Below are positions 1 through 7,664 of a DNA stretch of 64,000 bases, one piece after another. The translations under genes and the position numbers were made by a program. Origin of the DNA: Alteraquisediminimonas sediminicola (GTDB lineage Bacteria; Pseudomonadota; Alphaproteobacteria; Sphingomonadales; Sphingomonadaceae); assembly GCF_019740335.1 (NCBI RefSeq), contig NZ_JAHXZS010000001.1:992001-1056000 (forward strand), in the 5' to 3' direction. The first letter of the stretch is position 1. Each line of letters begins with the position of its first letter. The notes under the pieces were generated by a model. The model was not told where the DNA came from. It saw only the letters and a program-made list of their open reading frames with translations, and did not search any database.

Positions 1-559
1 TCGCCGAGAACAACAAGGTACGACGGCCCTCAGGGGTCGCATCCAGCAATTCTTCAAGGTCTTCGCGAAAGCCCATGTCGAGCATTTCATCGGCTTCGTC
101 GAGCACAACCGCCTTCAACGCAGACAGGTTCAACGCGCCGCGTTCGAGATGGTCGCGCAAACGGCCCGGCGTGCCGACGACGATCTGCGCGCCCTGGCTC
201 AAGGCCCGGCGTTCTTTCGAGGCATCCATGCCGCCGACACAGGTCGCGATACGCGCGCCGGTCGGGCCATAAAGCCAGATGAATTCGCGGCTGACCTGCA
301 AGGCCAGTTCACGAGTCGGCGCAATGATCAGCGCGAGCGGCGCAGCGGCGACCGGCGCATAGCCATTTTCGTCCAACAGCTCGGTCGCCATCGCAAGGCC
401 GAAAGCAACCGTTTTACCGGACCCGGTCTGCGCGGACACCACAAGGTCGCGACCGCGTGCTTCCGGTTCCAGCACAGCGTCTTGAACGGGCGTAAGAGCT
501 TCATAGCCGCGCGCGACCAGCGCATCGGACAATAGCTTGGGAATAGCGTCAAACGCCAT
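1..559 (-). CDS. DEAD-box ATP-dependent RNA helicase, partial (N-terminal part)
   Basis: The N-terminal 186 codons of an RNA helicase run off the left edge. Reading from ATG at 559, the first RecA-like domain is almost complete: Q motif around residues 18-26 (GYEALTPVQ), Walker A/motif I AQTGSGKT at 43-50, motif Ia PTRELA at 81-86, motif Ib TPGRL near 129-133 and the DEAD box at 153-156. The frame is cut inside motif III (SA...). DEAD-box proteins unwind RNA duplexes in ribosome assembly and mRNA turnover. Without the C-terminal half I cannot tell DeaD/CsdA, DbpA and RhlE types apart. No strong Shine-Dalgarno precedes the ATG. Confidence 0.93.
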   Translation of the reverse strand, partial: MAFDAIPKLLSDALVARGYEALTPVQDAVLEPEARGRDLVVSAQTGSGKTVAFGLAMATELLDENGYAPVAAAPLALIIAPTRELALQVSREFIWLYGPTGARIATCVGGMDASKERRALSQGAQIVVGTPGRLRDHLERGALNLSALKAVVLDEADEMLDMGFREDLEELLDATPEGRRTLLFSA

Positions 560-900
560 ATCAGGAGATCTTTTCAAACAAGAGGAGTTCCATCTGCATC
601 AGCCGAGCCTCGTGCAGTTTCACACCGGCGCCGCTTATTATCGGCCGTCCGGTACAGGTTTATGCTGCTTCGCACAATGGAATAAGCGTCGCACATTCCA
701 TTCGCGCCGTTTCAAGCGCCGTCGATAAGCCTGAAAAGCAGCGCTGCATCAAGCAATATTCCATCTTTACCATCAATATGGCGCAAGACTTAAACATTCA
801 TTTAGCCATTTCTGCGATCAGGGCATTCTAAATATGTAGGCGTAAGTATCTTGAAAAATTTCATAGAATATTGGCGCCGAGTACCGAGTGAGGCCAATTC
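560..900. other. Intergenic region, divergent promoters
   Basis: About 340 bases separate the helicase (leftward) from the PilZ protein (rightward). No coding frame here looks real and no RNA gene is recognisable. The region must hold both promoters. The helicase could have a leader of up to about 250 nt; long leaders are common for cold-inducible helicases, but no conserved element is visible. Confidence 0.5.
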
Positions 901-1530
901 ATGCGTTCCCCGTCCGTCAGCGAATTTGCGACCGAGCATCAGGGCAATGATCGCATCACGACGATTTTTCGCCCCGTCGCCATCAACGTCGGCACATTTC
1001 AGGGCCTGTGCCTGGTGCGCAATATCTCGCCCGAAGGGATGATGGGCCATGTCCATACCGATATAGAGGTCGGCGCGTCGATTACGGTCCAGATGCTCGG
1101 CGATCTGGATTTGGAAGGGCGTATCATCTGGGCCAATGACGGGCGGATCGGCGTGCAGTTCAACCGCCGGATTGATGTTATGGATGTACTGCGGAAAATG
1201 TCGCGGCGCGTGCTTGATGGCAATATCCAGCGCGCGCCCCGCATCACGATCCCGTGCAAGGCCGATCTCTATATGGGGCAGCAATTGCTCCACATTTCCG
1301 TGCTGGATGTCTCGCAAGGCGGCGCAAAGATCATCACGGACGGCCTGCGCATTGATCAGGAGGTGACGATCATGATCGAAGGTCTGGATTCGCGTCGCGC
1401 CAAAGTGTGCTGGACCAAGACCAATCAGGTCGGCCTCACCTTTTTCAGGGAGCTGACCTTCGCCGAACTGACGCAATGGGCCATCTCCATGCATCATCGT
1501 AAACATAGCGCACAGCAAAGCAGCCACTGA
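901..1530 (+). CDS. Double PilZ-domain protein
   Basis: A 209-residue cytoplasmic protein with two PilZ-like halves. The C-terminal half carries the clearer PilZ signature, a basic RAPRITIP stretch (about residues 111-118) followed by DVSQGG near residue 138. The N-terminal half has an RITTIFRP strand and a degenerate NISPEG turn. PilZ domains bind cyclic di-GMP and act as effectors for motility, polysaccharide or cell-cycle control. A second PilZ protein follows about 170 bp downstream on the same strand, so the two may share regulation. A GAGTGAGG purine stretch lies upstream of the ATG. The partner and output are unknown. Confidence 0.8.
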   Translation: MRSPSVSEFATEHQGNDRITTIFRPVAINVGTFQGLCLVRNISPEGMMGHVHTDIEVGASITVQMLGDLDLEGRIIWANDGRIGVQFNRRIDVMDVLRKMSRRVLDGNIQRAPRITIPCKADLYMGQQLLHISVLDVSQGGAKIITDGLRIDQEVTIMIEGLDSRRAKVCWTKTNQVGLTFFRELTFAELTQWAISMHHRKHSAQQSSH

Positions 1531-1702
1531 CCATCCACACGCCACGCAGATCAACCTTTCACGTAAAGATGCGGGGGCGTTTTCGATCCCTTAACTTATA
1601 TTCGTCATATATTACAGCCAGATGCTGACGCGCCATGGCCGGAATGCCCATGGGCTGTCGGCAGCATCAACCAATGGTCAATCAAGATACATGAGGGTTT
1701 CA

Positions 1703-2095
1703 ATGCTGGAACATGAACAGGATAGCGAACAGCGCGATGCGCGTCAGACGCGGCTGATCGTGCTGCAAATGTCACGCGGCGGTCGACCGTTACAGGAAAT
1801 TGTCGCGCGTAACCTGTCAAACCGGGGGATCGGTGCTCTTTCAAAGACTGTCCCGCCGATTGAGGGCGACCAAGTCACAGTCCATTTCCCACAAGGACAG
1901 CGCGTGACCGGCGTTGTCCGTTGGGTTTTCCGGCAGAATTTTGGCATATTGCTCGATCAGGACATCGACCCGACCTTGATTCAGCCCAAGGCGCGCCACA
2001 TTCAGATTATCGACGATTCCCCCGGCAAATGGCATGTCTGCGATCGCTACAAACCGGAAACCGCCTTCAAGCGCCCCGGCCTGCGTATTGTCTAA
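1703..2095 (+). CDS. Single PilZ-domain protein
   Basis: A 130-residue protein with one PilZ-like beta barrel: the early RDARQTRL basic patch, NLSNRGIG near residue 43 as the DxSxxG equivalent with Asp replaced by Asn, and a VVRWVF strand followed by GILL. The ATG at 1703 is chosen because GAGGG at 1693-1697 sits 5 nt upstream. In-frame ATGs at 1622 and 1691 are possible but have poorer ribosome sites. It probably senses cyclic di-GMP or is a degenerate PilZ interaction module, and lies next to the double PilZ protein. Confidence 0.72.
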   Translation: MLEHEQDSEQRDARQTRLIVLQMSRGGRPLQEIVARNLSNRGIGALSKTVPPIEGDQVTVHFPQGQRVTGVVRWVFRQNFGILLDQDIDPTLIQPKARHIQIIDDSPGKWHVCDRYKPETAFKRPGLRIV

Positions 2096-2245
2096 ATTAC
2101 CTATATTCACCCGCATCAGGTCGTCAGAAATGGCGACCTGAAAATATATAGTCGCTTGGCGGCCCGGCATGGATTAGGATCAAACATCAGTTAAGCCTGC
2201 CCAATAGAGTATGCGTAGAAAATCCAGTCCATATGGGAACGCATC

Positions 2246-3307
2246 TTGGCCAGCGAGCATACACCTCTACCCCGTTATTACGCCATGATCGCGCTGACGG
2301 CGGCGCTGATCTTGGGCTTGGTCCTGTGTTCGCTGATCGCCCTGCCCTTTTTGTCCTCCATCGTCTGGTCGATCACTTTGGCGGTATTGTTTTACCCGCT
2401 TGAACGGCGAATCGTCGAACTGGTCAAGTTGCCGGGATTGGCCACCAGCATCACCGTGGCGATCGTCGCCTGTATCGTCGTAGTGCCCATCGCCTTGATT
2501 TCCAGCACCCTCATCAATCAGGTGGTCGAAAGCGGCAATTTGCTCAGTAGCGCGATGACGCCGGCCACATGGACCCGACTTGCACAGCATAGCCCCGCAC
2601 TCGCCCCCATCATCCGTTGGCTGACCGAACATTTCGACCTCAATCAACTGATACAGGCGATCACCTCGCCGCTGGGGACATGGAGCGCCGGCCTGTTGCA
2701 AGGTTCGATCTCAAGCATTCTCAGTCTGCTCGTCACTTTTTACTTCCTGTTCTACCTGCTGCGCGATCACGACCGGGCATTGGTCGCGGTCGAACGGATC
2801 AGCACGCTCGCCCCCGGCGAGTTTCGCATGCTGGTTGACCGGATCAACAGCACGGTCTTCGCCTCGGTTTATGGCACGATCGTGGTCGCCGCCCTGCAGG
2901 GATTTCTGGGCGGGCTGATGTTCTGGTGGCTCGACCTGCCATCGCCCTTATTCTGGGGCGTGGTCATGGGCTTGCTCGCTGTCATCCCGTTTCTTGGCGC
3001 CTTTGTCATCTGGGCGCCCGCCGCTTTTGTGCTCGCCATGCAGGGGCAAATTCTATCGGCCACATTGCTGACCCTGTGGGGAATGATCGTTGTCGGGCTG
3101 GTTGACAATGTTCTGTATCCCGTGCTCGTCGGACGGAAATTGGCGCTCCATTCGATGCCGAGCTTTATCGCGATTATCGGCGGGCTATTGCTGTTTGGCC
3201 CTTATGGCGTCGTGTTGGGACCGATCATCGTCGCTGGTACCCAGACCCTGCTCGAAATCTGGCGCGACCGGATCGATCTCCAGAACAATCAAGCCCATAG
3301 ACTCTGA
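2246..3307 (+). CDS. AI-2E family transporter (YhhT/PerM-like permease)
   Basis: A 353-residue polytopic inner-membrane protein. It opens with a hydrophobic pair (residues about 14-50), then a soluble stretch, then five or six further helices. Typical family features are the FYFLFYLLRD segment near residue 165-175, GTIVVAALQGFLGG near 213 and the terminal GPYGVVLGPI motif. The family exports small molecules or, in some members, drives Na+/H+ exchange; the real substrate is unknown. The first codon is TTG with GGGAA 6 nt upstream; the next in-frame ATG is at 2285, at the first membrane helix. Confidence 0.85.
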   Translation: MASEHTPLPRYYAMIALTAALILGLVLCSLIALPFLSSIVWSITLAVLFYPLERRIVELVKLPGLATSITVAIVACIVVVPIALISSTLINQVVESGNLLSSAMTPATWTRLAQHSPALAPIIRWLTEHFDLNQLIQAITSPLGTWSAGLLQGSISSILSLLVTFYFLFYLLRDHDRALVAVERISTLAPGEFRMLVDRINSTVFASVYGTIVVAALQGFLGGLMFWWLDLPSPLFWGVVMGLLAVIPFLGAFVIWAPAAFVLAMQGQILSATLLTLWGMIVVGLVDNVLYPVLVGRKLALHSMPSFIAIIGGLLLFGPYGVVLGPIIVAGTQTLLEIWRDRIDLQNNQAHRL

Positions 3308-3390
3308 TCAATCCAGCCATCAAAGCTGTTTGGCGATGCCCGCCAGATAGAGTATATTAAATTTTTATTATACAATTTCGGGAGGCCATG

Positions 3391-4284
3391 ATGAAAGCCC
3401 AGCCTTATATTAGACAGTCGCCCGTATCGGCATATGTCTTGGCGTTTGCGGCCCTTGTATCCACAACGGTTGGAACGGCATCGGCAGCCACCCAATGGGG
3501 CACATATCGGTGGCAAAATAGACCCATAAACTTGGTTGTCCGCATGAATGTAAGCGGCGCATGGGCTGGCTATGTCAGCCCGGCGACAACAATATGGAAC
3601 GCTGCCGCTTATGTCGAATTAAGCGCGACACCAGAAACGGGGAGCGTCAACCGGTCGACCTGCAAAGGCCCGAATAATGCAGTCGAAGTCTGCAACGCGA
3701 AATATGGCAACAATGGCTGGCTCGGCATCGCCCAGATCTGGACGTCAGGCAGCTATATCGTCAAAGGCACGGTCAAGCTGAACGACAGCTATTTCAATCT
3801 GACCGCCTATAATACGCCCGCATGGAAGCAACTGGTGTCCTGTCAGGAGATCGGCCACACGATCGGCCTTGGCCATGACGACACCAATTTCAACAACGCG
3901 AATTTTGGTACCTGCATGGATTATACCAACGCACCGGGTGGTGGCGGGACCTATGGGGCGGCGAACACAGCCCCCAATACCAATGATTATGCGCTGCTCG
4001 ACTGCATCTACATCTCTACCACGACCTGTGGCACGCCGTCGCAATTTGTGAACAGCCCCATAGCGGCCGCCACCGTGGTCGATACCGGCCCGCAACATAT
4101 GCCGACCAATTTCGGCATTCGGACCTTAAACGACCAAGGCACGGCGGATGTCGATCCCGGCAATTCCCCCGCCGAATGGGGCAAGGCAGTCGCCTTTACC
4201 AAGGATGGCCGAGGCCGCATCTATGAACGTATGATCGGCAAGGGGCAGAAGATCATCACCGAAGTCTTCTGGACGCCCCGATAA
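3391..4284 (+). CDS. Secreted matrixin-like metalloprotease-fold protein with QExxH motif
   Basis: A 297-residue exported protein with an N-terminal signal peptide ending around ASA-ATQW (residues 29-34). The core resembles metzincin peptidases. The motif near residues 151-161 reads QEIGHTIGLGH, so the first zinc-binding His of HExxHxxGxxH is Gln, while the glutamate and the other two histidines remain. CMDY shortly after may be the Met-turn equivalent. Cysteines around the domain suggest disulfides. Start: ATGs lie at 3388 and 3391; GGAGG at 3381-3385 is better spaced for 3391. It may be an active variant zinc protease or a binding protein. It stands alone between opposite-strand neighbours. 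Confidence 0.7.
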   Translation: MKAQPYIRQSPVSAYVLAFAALVSTTVGTASAATQWGTYRWQNRPINLVVRMNVSGAWAGYVSPATTIWNAAAYVELSATPETGSVNRSTCKGPNNAVEVCNAKYGNNGWLGIAQIWTSGSYIVKGTVKLNDSYFNLTAYNTPAWKQLVSCQEIGHTIGLGHDDTNFNNANFGTCMDYTNAPGGGGTYGAANTAPNTNDYALLDCIYISTTTCGTPSQFVNSPIAAATVVDTGPQHMPTNFGIRTLNDQGTADVDPGNSPAEWGKAVAFTKDGRGRIYERMIGKGQKIITEVFWTPR

Positions 4285-4294
4285 ATTGTAACGC

Positions 4295-4786
4295 CTATAC
4301 CGCCTGACGGCCCGATTGGCCGTTTGGCGGTCGGCGGGTGGATCGCCGCCGCGCCTTTTGCCCGTTGATATAATGCCAGACAAACGCCAGCGGCAATAAA
4401 AGCCCCAGCGCCCAATGGCCAAGGCTGGCCCATGCCCGCCAATCTTCATCCCCCAGATAATAAAGCAAATATCCGCTCGCGATCAGCACCGCCAGAATTA
4501 CGCTGAGCAAGACCCCGGCGACACGCTGATGCCGGTGTGTCCAGCCATGCGGAATATGCGCCACGAACATCCCGCCAATGCCCAGCAAGGCCGGGATCAG
4601 CATGAACCCATGCACCGTCAGCATATCAGGCTCCAACGGGTTCATCTGCGGCCCGAACTCGCCCTCGGTCTGGCCATAATAATGCAGCAACAACCATGCG
4701 CTGCCACTCAGCCACAGACCGCTGCCGCTCAGGGTCAATAGCCATATCTGCCAAGAGGCCAATCGGGCGGTGCGGCGGTGAGGCAT
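4295..4786 (-). CDS. His-rich four-helix membrane protein (DUF4405-like, putative cytochrome b)
   Basis: A 163-residue inner-membrane protein with four predicted helices (about 14-36, 58-80, 88-110, 118-143) and a basic C-terminal tail. Histidines fall at positions expected of heme ligands: TVHG at the start of helix 2, AHIPH at its end, and H-x13-H across helix 4 (GHW...VWH). This pattern suggests bis-His b-type heme, as in small cytochrome b/ferric-reductase-like proteins, but no specific family is certain. It is the last gene of a four-gene operon after ApbE (3-bp gap) and is the natural candidate to pass electrons across the membrane to the flavinylated partner. Confidence 0.7.
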   Translation of the reverse strand: MPHRRTARLASWQIWLLTLSGSGLWLSGSAWLLLHYYGQTEGEFGPQMNPLEPDMLTVHGFMLIPALLGIGGMFVAHIPHGWTHRHQRVAGVLLSVILAVLIASGYLLYYLGDEDWRAWASLGHWALGLLLPLAFVWHYINGQKARRRSTRRPPNGQSGRQAV

Positions 4787-4789
4787 CGG

Positions 4790-5644
4790 TTACATCATTC
4801 CTTCATCGGGATCGGCCAATAGCTGCGCCCCATAAGCATTTAACAGCGGCACCGCCAGCGCAGGCGATGCCATCGCGATTTTCGTCATCGCATCGGCAAT
4901 GATGCAACGATCTGCGATCACGCTGGTGCGCTGACTGGAGGCCACCGCCTCACGACCCTCCCCGATATGCGGCGTCCGCATGCGTCCGCGCGACCGGCGG
5001 CGATCCTGGAGATTGGCGGAACTGGCCAAGGCGCATGACGGCAAATCTATCGTCCAGCGAATCTGATCGTCCGCATCGCGCAGGGCAATCGGCCAGACCC
5101 GTTCGCCAAATATCCGCAAATCGCCACCCGCATTGACCAGCCCCTCATCCACCTGATGCGCGATGAGGACTTCAACCGCCCGGTCCACTGCATAACCCTT
5201 GGCAATCCCCCCAAGATCGATCAGCATCGGGCGATGACAGCAGACATTTTGATCGTCGATGATCTCGATATCCACGGCACAACCGGTATATCGCCCCAGA
5301 TGCAGGGCCGATACGCGCGGCAGAAAACCATCCCGCACCAACTCCCGGCCAATGGTGACATCGAACAGGCCATCGCTACGGTCATATAATTCCCGCGCCA
5401 CGCGCAACACCGCCACGGTGTTCCGATCCACCGCGACCGGGACACCAGCAGGCGCATCGCGCAACCGGGCAAGATCGCTATCCGGCGCATGAAAGGACAT
5501 GCACTGTTGGACATGCGCGATCGTCGCAAATGCCGGTTCAATCGCATTCGCGTGACGATCGGGGACGCTGATCTCGACAAATGTCCCCAGATATGGCCTG
5601 CAACGAGTAATCAACTCAGCTTTGCCGACCAAGCGCCAGCGCAT
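4790..5644 (-). CDS. apbE: FAD:protein FMN transferase (ApbE)
   Basis: A 284-residue ApbE/flavin transferase. It covalently attaches FMN from FAD to a threonine or serine of a target protein outside the cytoplasm. Visible signatures are RPYLGTFVEI at the N-terminus, DLGGIAKGYAVDRA near residues 143-156, the VNAGGDLR loop near 170 and the Mg-site ADAMTKI motif near 250. It overlaps the 3' end of the FMN-binding gene by 29 nt, which suggests coupled translation and that this gene product is its substrate. No clear lipobox or signal peptide is present at the annotated ATG; a TTG a few codons on is an alternative start. Confidence 0.9.
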   Translation of the reverse strand: MRWRLVGKAELITRCRPYLGTFVEISVPDRHANAIEPAFATIAHVQQCMSFHAPDSDLARLRDAPAGVPVAVDRNTVAVLRVARELYDRSDGLFDVTIGRELVRDGFLPRVSALHLGRYTGCAVDIEIIDDQNVCCHRPMLIDLGGIAKGYAVDRAVEVLIAHQVDEGLVNAGGDLRIFGERVWPIALRDADDQIRWTIDLPSCALASSANLQDRRRSRGRMRTPHIGEGREAVASSQRTSVIADRCIIADAMTKIAMASPALAVPLLNAYGAQLLADPDEGMM

Positions 5645-6167
5645 GCAACACCAGCAACCGCTTCACGCCATCGGTGATGTTCCGGCAAGACAAGGTCGCG
5701 CCCGAAATGTTCGGCACATCCTTGTTGAGCTTGAACTGGTCCTGCACGGACTTGCCCCGAAACACATTACGCCATTTCGGGTCGCGCACCTGCCCGCCCT
5801 TGGACTCTCGATAGCTCATGATTTCGACGCCCAGCACATGGCCATCAGGCGATATGGCGGTGGCATAGGTAATGAATTCATGCTTGCCGATCACTTCATC
5901 GACAATGATCCAGCCAATCGTCGCCTTGCCGTTCATCGCTCGCCAGATTTTCGGCTGTGCATTATGCTGCGGCACGCCTGACATTTTTTTGATCTGCGCC
6001 AGTTGCGCCGGGCTAAGCGTCACCGTGAAAGGTACGAAATTTTGAGCCTGCGGGATCAGCACCCGCTGGGCATCGGCCACCGAAAGATATTCGGTGGCCG
6101 AAACTGGCGCAGATACCGTGGCAAGCACCGGCAATGCGATCACATGCGACCATTTCATCTGGGCCAT
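5616..6167 (-). CDS. FMN-binding domain protein with flavinylation motif
   Basis: A 183-residue exported protein: a signal peptide over about residues 1-24 (cut near VSATEY), then an FMN-binding domain like that of RnfG/NqrC. The C-terminal stretch PNISGATLS (residues about 152-160) matches the S-G-A-T-x-[ST] site where ApbE links FMN to threonine. Its gene lies 12 bp after the outer protein gene and overlaps apbE, so substrate and enzyme are co-expressed. It should act as a periplasmic flavin electron carrier. The electron acceptor (Fe(III), other metal or organic) is not shown by the sequence. Confidence 0.85.
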   Translation of the reverse strand: MAQMKWSHVIALPVLATVSAPVSATEYLSVADAQRVLIPQAQNFVPFTVTLSPAQLAQIKKMSGVPQHNAQPKIWRAMNGKATIGWIIVDEVIGKHEFITYATAISPDGHVLGVEIMSYRESKGGQVRDPKWRNVFRGKSVQDQFKLNKDVPNISGATLSCRNITDGVKRLLVLHALALGRQS

Positions 6168-6179
6168 TGCCGCACTCCT

Positions 6180-7073
6180 TTAGAAGTTCATGCCAATTTT
6201 GAGGCGATATTCATTCTTCGTCTTTTCGACCAGATGCAAATGCCCGGTCTGGCCGGGATAGGTTTCCCCACCACCCTTGATCTGCGGAAACCAGGTCAAG
6301 GTCGCCCAGAATTTCTCGCCGCCATAATGAATGGTCGGACCGGCGAACCATGACCAGCGCTCTTGGCCCACTTCGGTTTCATATTCCGATGCATATTGCG
6401 TTTCCGCGCCGACAAACCAATTAGGCGCTACGCGATAGCTCAGCCCTGTGCCTGCGCTCAGTTCGATTTCCATTTCGGGATCGGTCGGCCAATCAAAGCC
6501 TTCCGGCAGATTGGCAATGGCCTTGCGCGTTTCGTGGCCCGCCTTCAGCCCGAGATTTCCGACCCAGATCAACTGGCCCTGCATCAGATATTTCTGCCCC
6601 GCCAGCGTGACGCGGGCTTCATATTCGGTCTTTTTCTGGCCGCTATGCGGGTCAAGCCGCTTGACCTCTGCCGAAGTAATGATCGCAAGCCCGAAATCAT
6701 CGAGCGCAGGGCTCAATACATTGAACTTGGCTTTCATCTCCAGCCCCGAAAAACGCGGCCCCTTGTCGATCGGCTTCGGCAGATAGCCGTCAATCAACAA
6801 GCCATTGCTATCAATGCTGAGGAAGCTGGCGGCGGCGGACAAGGTGATCCGATCCGTCACGCCATATTCACCTTCAATCTCGGTATCGACGGCGCGATAT
6901 GTGCCCTGCCCCTTATCGGAACGAAGCGTGTTGAAAACGTAAATCTCGCCCGATCCCTTGGGCAAGGTTTCCGCACCCGTATTGTAACCAAACAGATTTT
7001 CATCCGCCAAAGCCACGCCCGGCACAGCCAGCGCCGCAGCAGAGAGCAAGGAAAGCAAGAAACGATTCGTCAT
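6180..7073 (-). CDS. DUF6662-like exported beta-barrel-type protein
   Basis: A 297-residue protein with a signal peptide (residues 1-23, ...VALADENLF) and alternating amphipathic strands ending in a C-terminal phenylalanine (...LKIGMNF), a pattern seen in outer-membrane proteins. The N-terminal ENLFGYNTGAETLPKGSGE segment resembles the DUF6662 group. It is the first gene of the operon with the FMN-binding protein, ApbE and the His-rich membrane protein. It might be an outer-membrane channel or sensor for the same substrate; no function has been established for the family as far as I know. Confidence 0.68.
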   Translation of the reverse strand: MTNRFLLSLLSAAALAVPGVALADENLFGYNTGAETLPKGSGEIYVFNTLRSDKGQGTYRAVDTEIEGEYGVTDRITLSAAASFLSIDSNGLLIDGYLPKPIDKGPRFSGLEMKAKFNVLSPALDDFGLAIITSAEVKRLDPHSGQKKTEYEARVTLAGQKYLMQGQLIWVGNLGLKAGHETRKAIANLPEGFDWPTDPEMEIELSAGTGLSYRVAPNWFVGAETQYASEYETEVGQERWSWFAGPTIHYGGEKFWATLTWFPQIKGGGETYPGQTGHLHLVEKTKNEYRLKIGMNF

Positions 7074-7105
7074 AGATAACCCCTTTCGCGGCCCTGATGG
7101 CGTTA

Positions 7106-7124
7106 TTGCGAATGAGTTTCAATA
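7106..7124. promoter_or_regulatory. Candidate Fur box upstream of the flavin operon
   Basis: TTGCGAATGAGTTTCAATA lies about 33 bp before the ATG of the DUF6662-like gene. It resembles the AT-rich palindromic Fur boxes often seen before iron-uptake genes (arms TTGCGAATGA / TTTCAATA, imperfect). If real, it would put the flavin operon under iron control. This is pattern matching by eye only. Confidence 0.4.
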
Positions 7125-7139
7125 GGTTTATTTTTGCGT

Positions 7140-7480
7140 TTCACTTGCAATATTGATCTACATCAATGCTCGGCCTGACAAAGGCCCAACGCCCAACCCA
7201 TCATCGGATACCGCCATGCATTGCCGCAGCAGTTAACGGCGATGAACTTGATCGAAATTCAACCTCAGAATTATTACTTTACTAATCGAAATATATATAA
7301 AGTAATAAATTAAAATATAATTCATATGTAAAAGTAATATTTATACAAATTCACCAAATATATTCAATATGTCTTATTTAAAACACCTGACTTACCCTAA
7401 TTAAGCAGGTGTCTTAAATTTTAAGCGCGCCTACATTCATATAATAGGCATCAACACCAATCATTTTTGCCCATATACGG
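7140..7480. other. AT-rich intergenic stretch
   Basis: The stretch from about 7255 to 7430 is far richer in A and T than the rest of the window, with runs of AATA and TTTA and no coding frame. It separates the leftward flavin operon from the rightward monooxygenase module. Such composition often marks silenced or recently acquired regulatory DNA. It contains the hairpin at 7376-7419. Confidence 0.7.
7376..7419. repeat. Long inverted repeat (hairpin) in AT-rich region
   Basis: Arms 7376-7389 (ATTTAAAACACCTG) and 7406-7419 (CAGGTGTCTTAAAT) are complementary at 13 of 14 positions. After a single bulged A at 7390, CTTA (7391-7394) pairs with TAAG (7402-7405), giving an 18-bp stem with a 7-nt loop. 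The stem is not GC-rich and has no adjoining U tract for a rightward terminator. It could be an operator, a cruciform or a mobile-element end. Confidence 0.8.
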
Positions 7481-7509
7481 TTGACATCTCTATTTAGACT
7501 CCATATCAA
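7481..7509 (+). promoter_or_regulatory. Sigma-70 type promoter for the monooxygenase module
   Basis: A perfect -35 hexamer TTGACA (7481-7486), a 17-bp spacer and TATCAA (7504-7509, 4 of 6 to the -10 consensus) point towards the monooxygenase gene. The predicted start of transcription is about 7516, leaving a leader of roughly 150 nt. Its -10 element overlaps the first of two tandem palindromes. Confidence 0.6.
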
Positions 7510-7543
7510 CGCCACTGTTGACCTATCAACATTCACGTTGAAC
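7504..7543. promoter_or_regulatory. Two tandem palindromic operators, 20-bp period
   Basis: TCAAC-N6-GTTGA occurs at 7506-7521 and again at 7526-7541, exactly 20 bp apart; the flanking TAT is conserved too (7504 and 7524). Each is a perfect 5-bp inverted repeat with a 6-nt spacer, the form expected for a dimeric helix-turn-helix regulator. The position over the -10 and start site suggests repression, with a metabolite of the module as the likely inducer. No regulator gene is adjacent. Confidence 0.65.
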
Positions 7544-7664
7544 ATGCGTCTGAGTCGGCAAGATGGATCAAAACGACATACCCATCAGATGGCGCGCGGC
7601 GGCGGCAGCCCCGGACGCGCCTGAGCAACGAAAATAAAAAAGCCAAATTGAAAAATGGAAGGGA

